Below, one piece after another: positions 5,059 through 5,129 of a stretch of 5,129 bases of DNA. Below the pieces are notes generated by a model that had not been told where the DNA came from, did no database searches, and saw nothing but the letters and a program-made list of their open reading frames with translations. Source of the DNA: Desulfuromonadales bacterium (GTDB lineage: Bacteria > Desulfobacterota > Desulfuromonadia > Desulfuromonadales > BM103); the NCBI GenBank assembly GCA_029859485.1, contig JAOUDB010000230.1:1-5129 (forward strand). Reading direction: 5' to 3'. A program made the position numbers and the translations under genes. Numbering within the stretch: position 1 is the first letter of the stretch; each line of letters opens with the position of its first letter.

Positions 5059-5129
5059 ATGAAGTTTCTCACAAGCCAGTTGTTGTCTCTTCTTCTCCCG
5101 GTACGCTCTCGCCCGAATATCAGGGCCCT
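5059..5129 (+). CDS. N-terminus of a gene, possibly a potassium channel/TrkA-N family protein (runs off right edge)
   Basis: Only 23 codons are visible, beginning MKFLTSQLLSLLLP and continuing with an Arg-rich VRSRPNIRA. The good ribosome site supports this frame. The pattern 'MKFxxSQLxxLL...R..xNxRAL' recalls the cytoplasmic start of bacterial two-helix potassium channel proteins with a TrkA-N (NAD-binding) domain, where the first membrane helix follows this segment. This is recalled family resemblance over very few residues. A cleavable signal peptide is an alternative, although the arginines right after the hydrophobic run argue against it. The overlapping frame from 5040 (MFARMLNEVSHK) cannot be excluded. 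Confidence 0.4.
   Translation, partial: MKFLTSQLLSLLLPVRSRPNIRA

Overview
The window looks like chromosomal DNA of a Desulfuromonadales-type (Geobacter/Desulfuromonas/Pelobacter-like) anaerobic bacterium of moderate GC. This is an inference from the gene content: a V/A-type ATPase operon, a GAF-GGDEF protein carrying a Geobacter-style cGAMP-synthase signature, a cysteine-rich ferredoxin-like protein and an orphan receiver protein. No taxonomic marker is present.

Positions 1-541 (minus strand) hold the start of a V-type ATPase operon: a 114-residue coiled-coil peripheral-stalk-like subunit, overlapped by the first 74 codons of subunit I, which runs off the left edge. A 170-nt divergent intergenic region (542-711) separates it from the plus-strand unit.

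Positions 712-3107 (plus strand) hold two genes probably cotranscribed: a GAF-GGDEF nucleotide cyclase (TTG start) and a winged-helix/4Fe-4S protein (GTG start). The GGDEF domain is catalytically intact. At the residue that reads guanine in canonical diguanylate cyclases (Asp344 of PleD) it has serine (S240), the hallmark of hybrid-promiscuous (Hypr) GGDEF enzymes, which make 3',3'-cGAMP. Its inhibitory site is half lost. This is the most informative observation in the window. The unit ends at a strong bidirectional terminator (3148-3186).

Positions 3299-4572 hold a self-contained module on the minus strand: an orphan response regulator with a receiver domain and a long helical, unrecognised output region, its own likely sigma-70 promoter and ribosome site, bracketed by two 48-nt imperfect direct repeats. 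The module looks somewhat AT-richer than the plus-strand genes before it, which could mean later acquisition or duplication.

Positions 4573-5129 hold a mostly non-coding stretch with small hairpins and palindromes, a doubtful 82-codon minus-strand ORF (4754-5002), and at the right edge the first 23 codons of a gene (start 5059). Its N-terminus resembles potassium-channel/TrkA-N proteins, but too little is present to be sure.

The shared theme of the central genes is signal sensing (GAF cyclase, receiver protein) next to redox chemistry (ferredoxin-like protein). No c-di-GMP/cGAMP (GEMM) riboswitch was found in the window.
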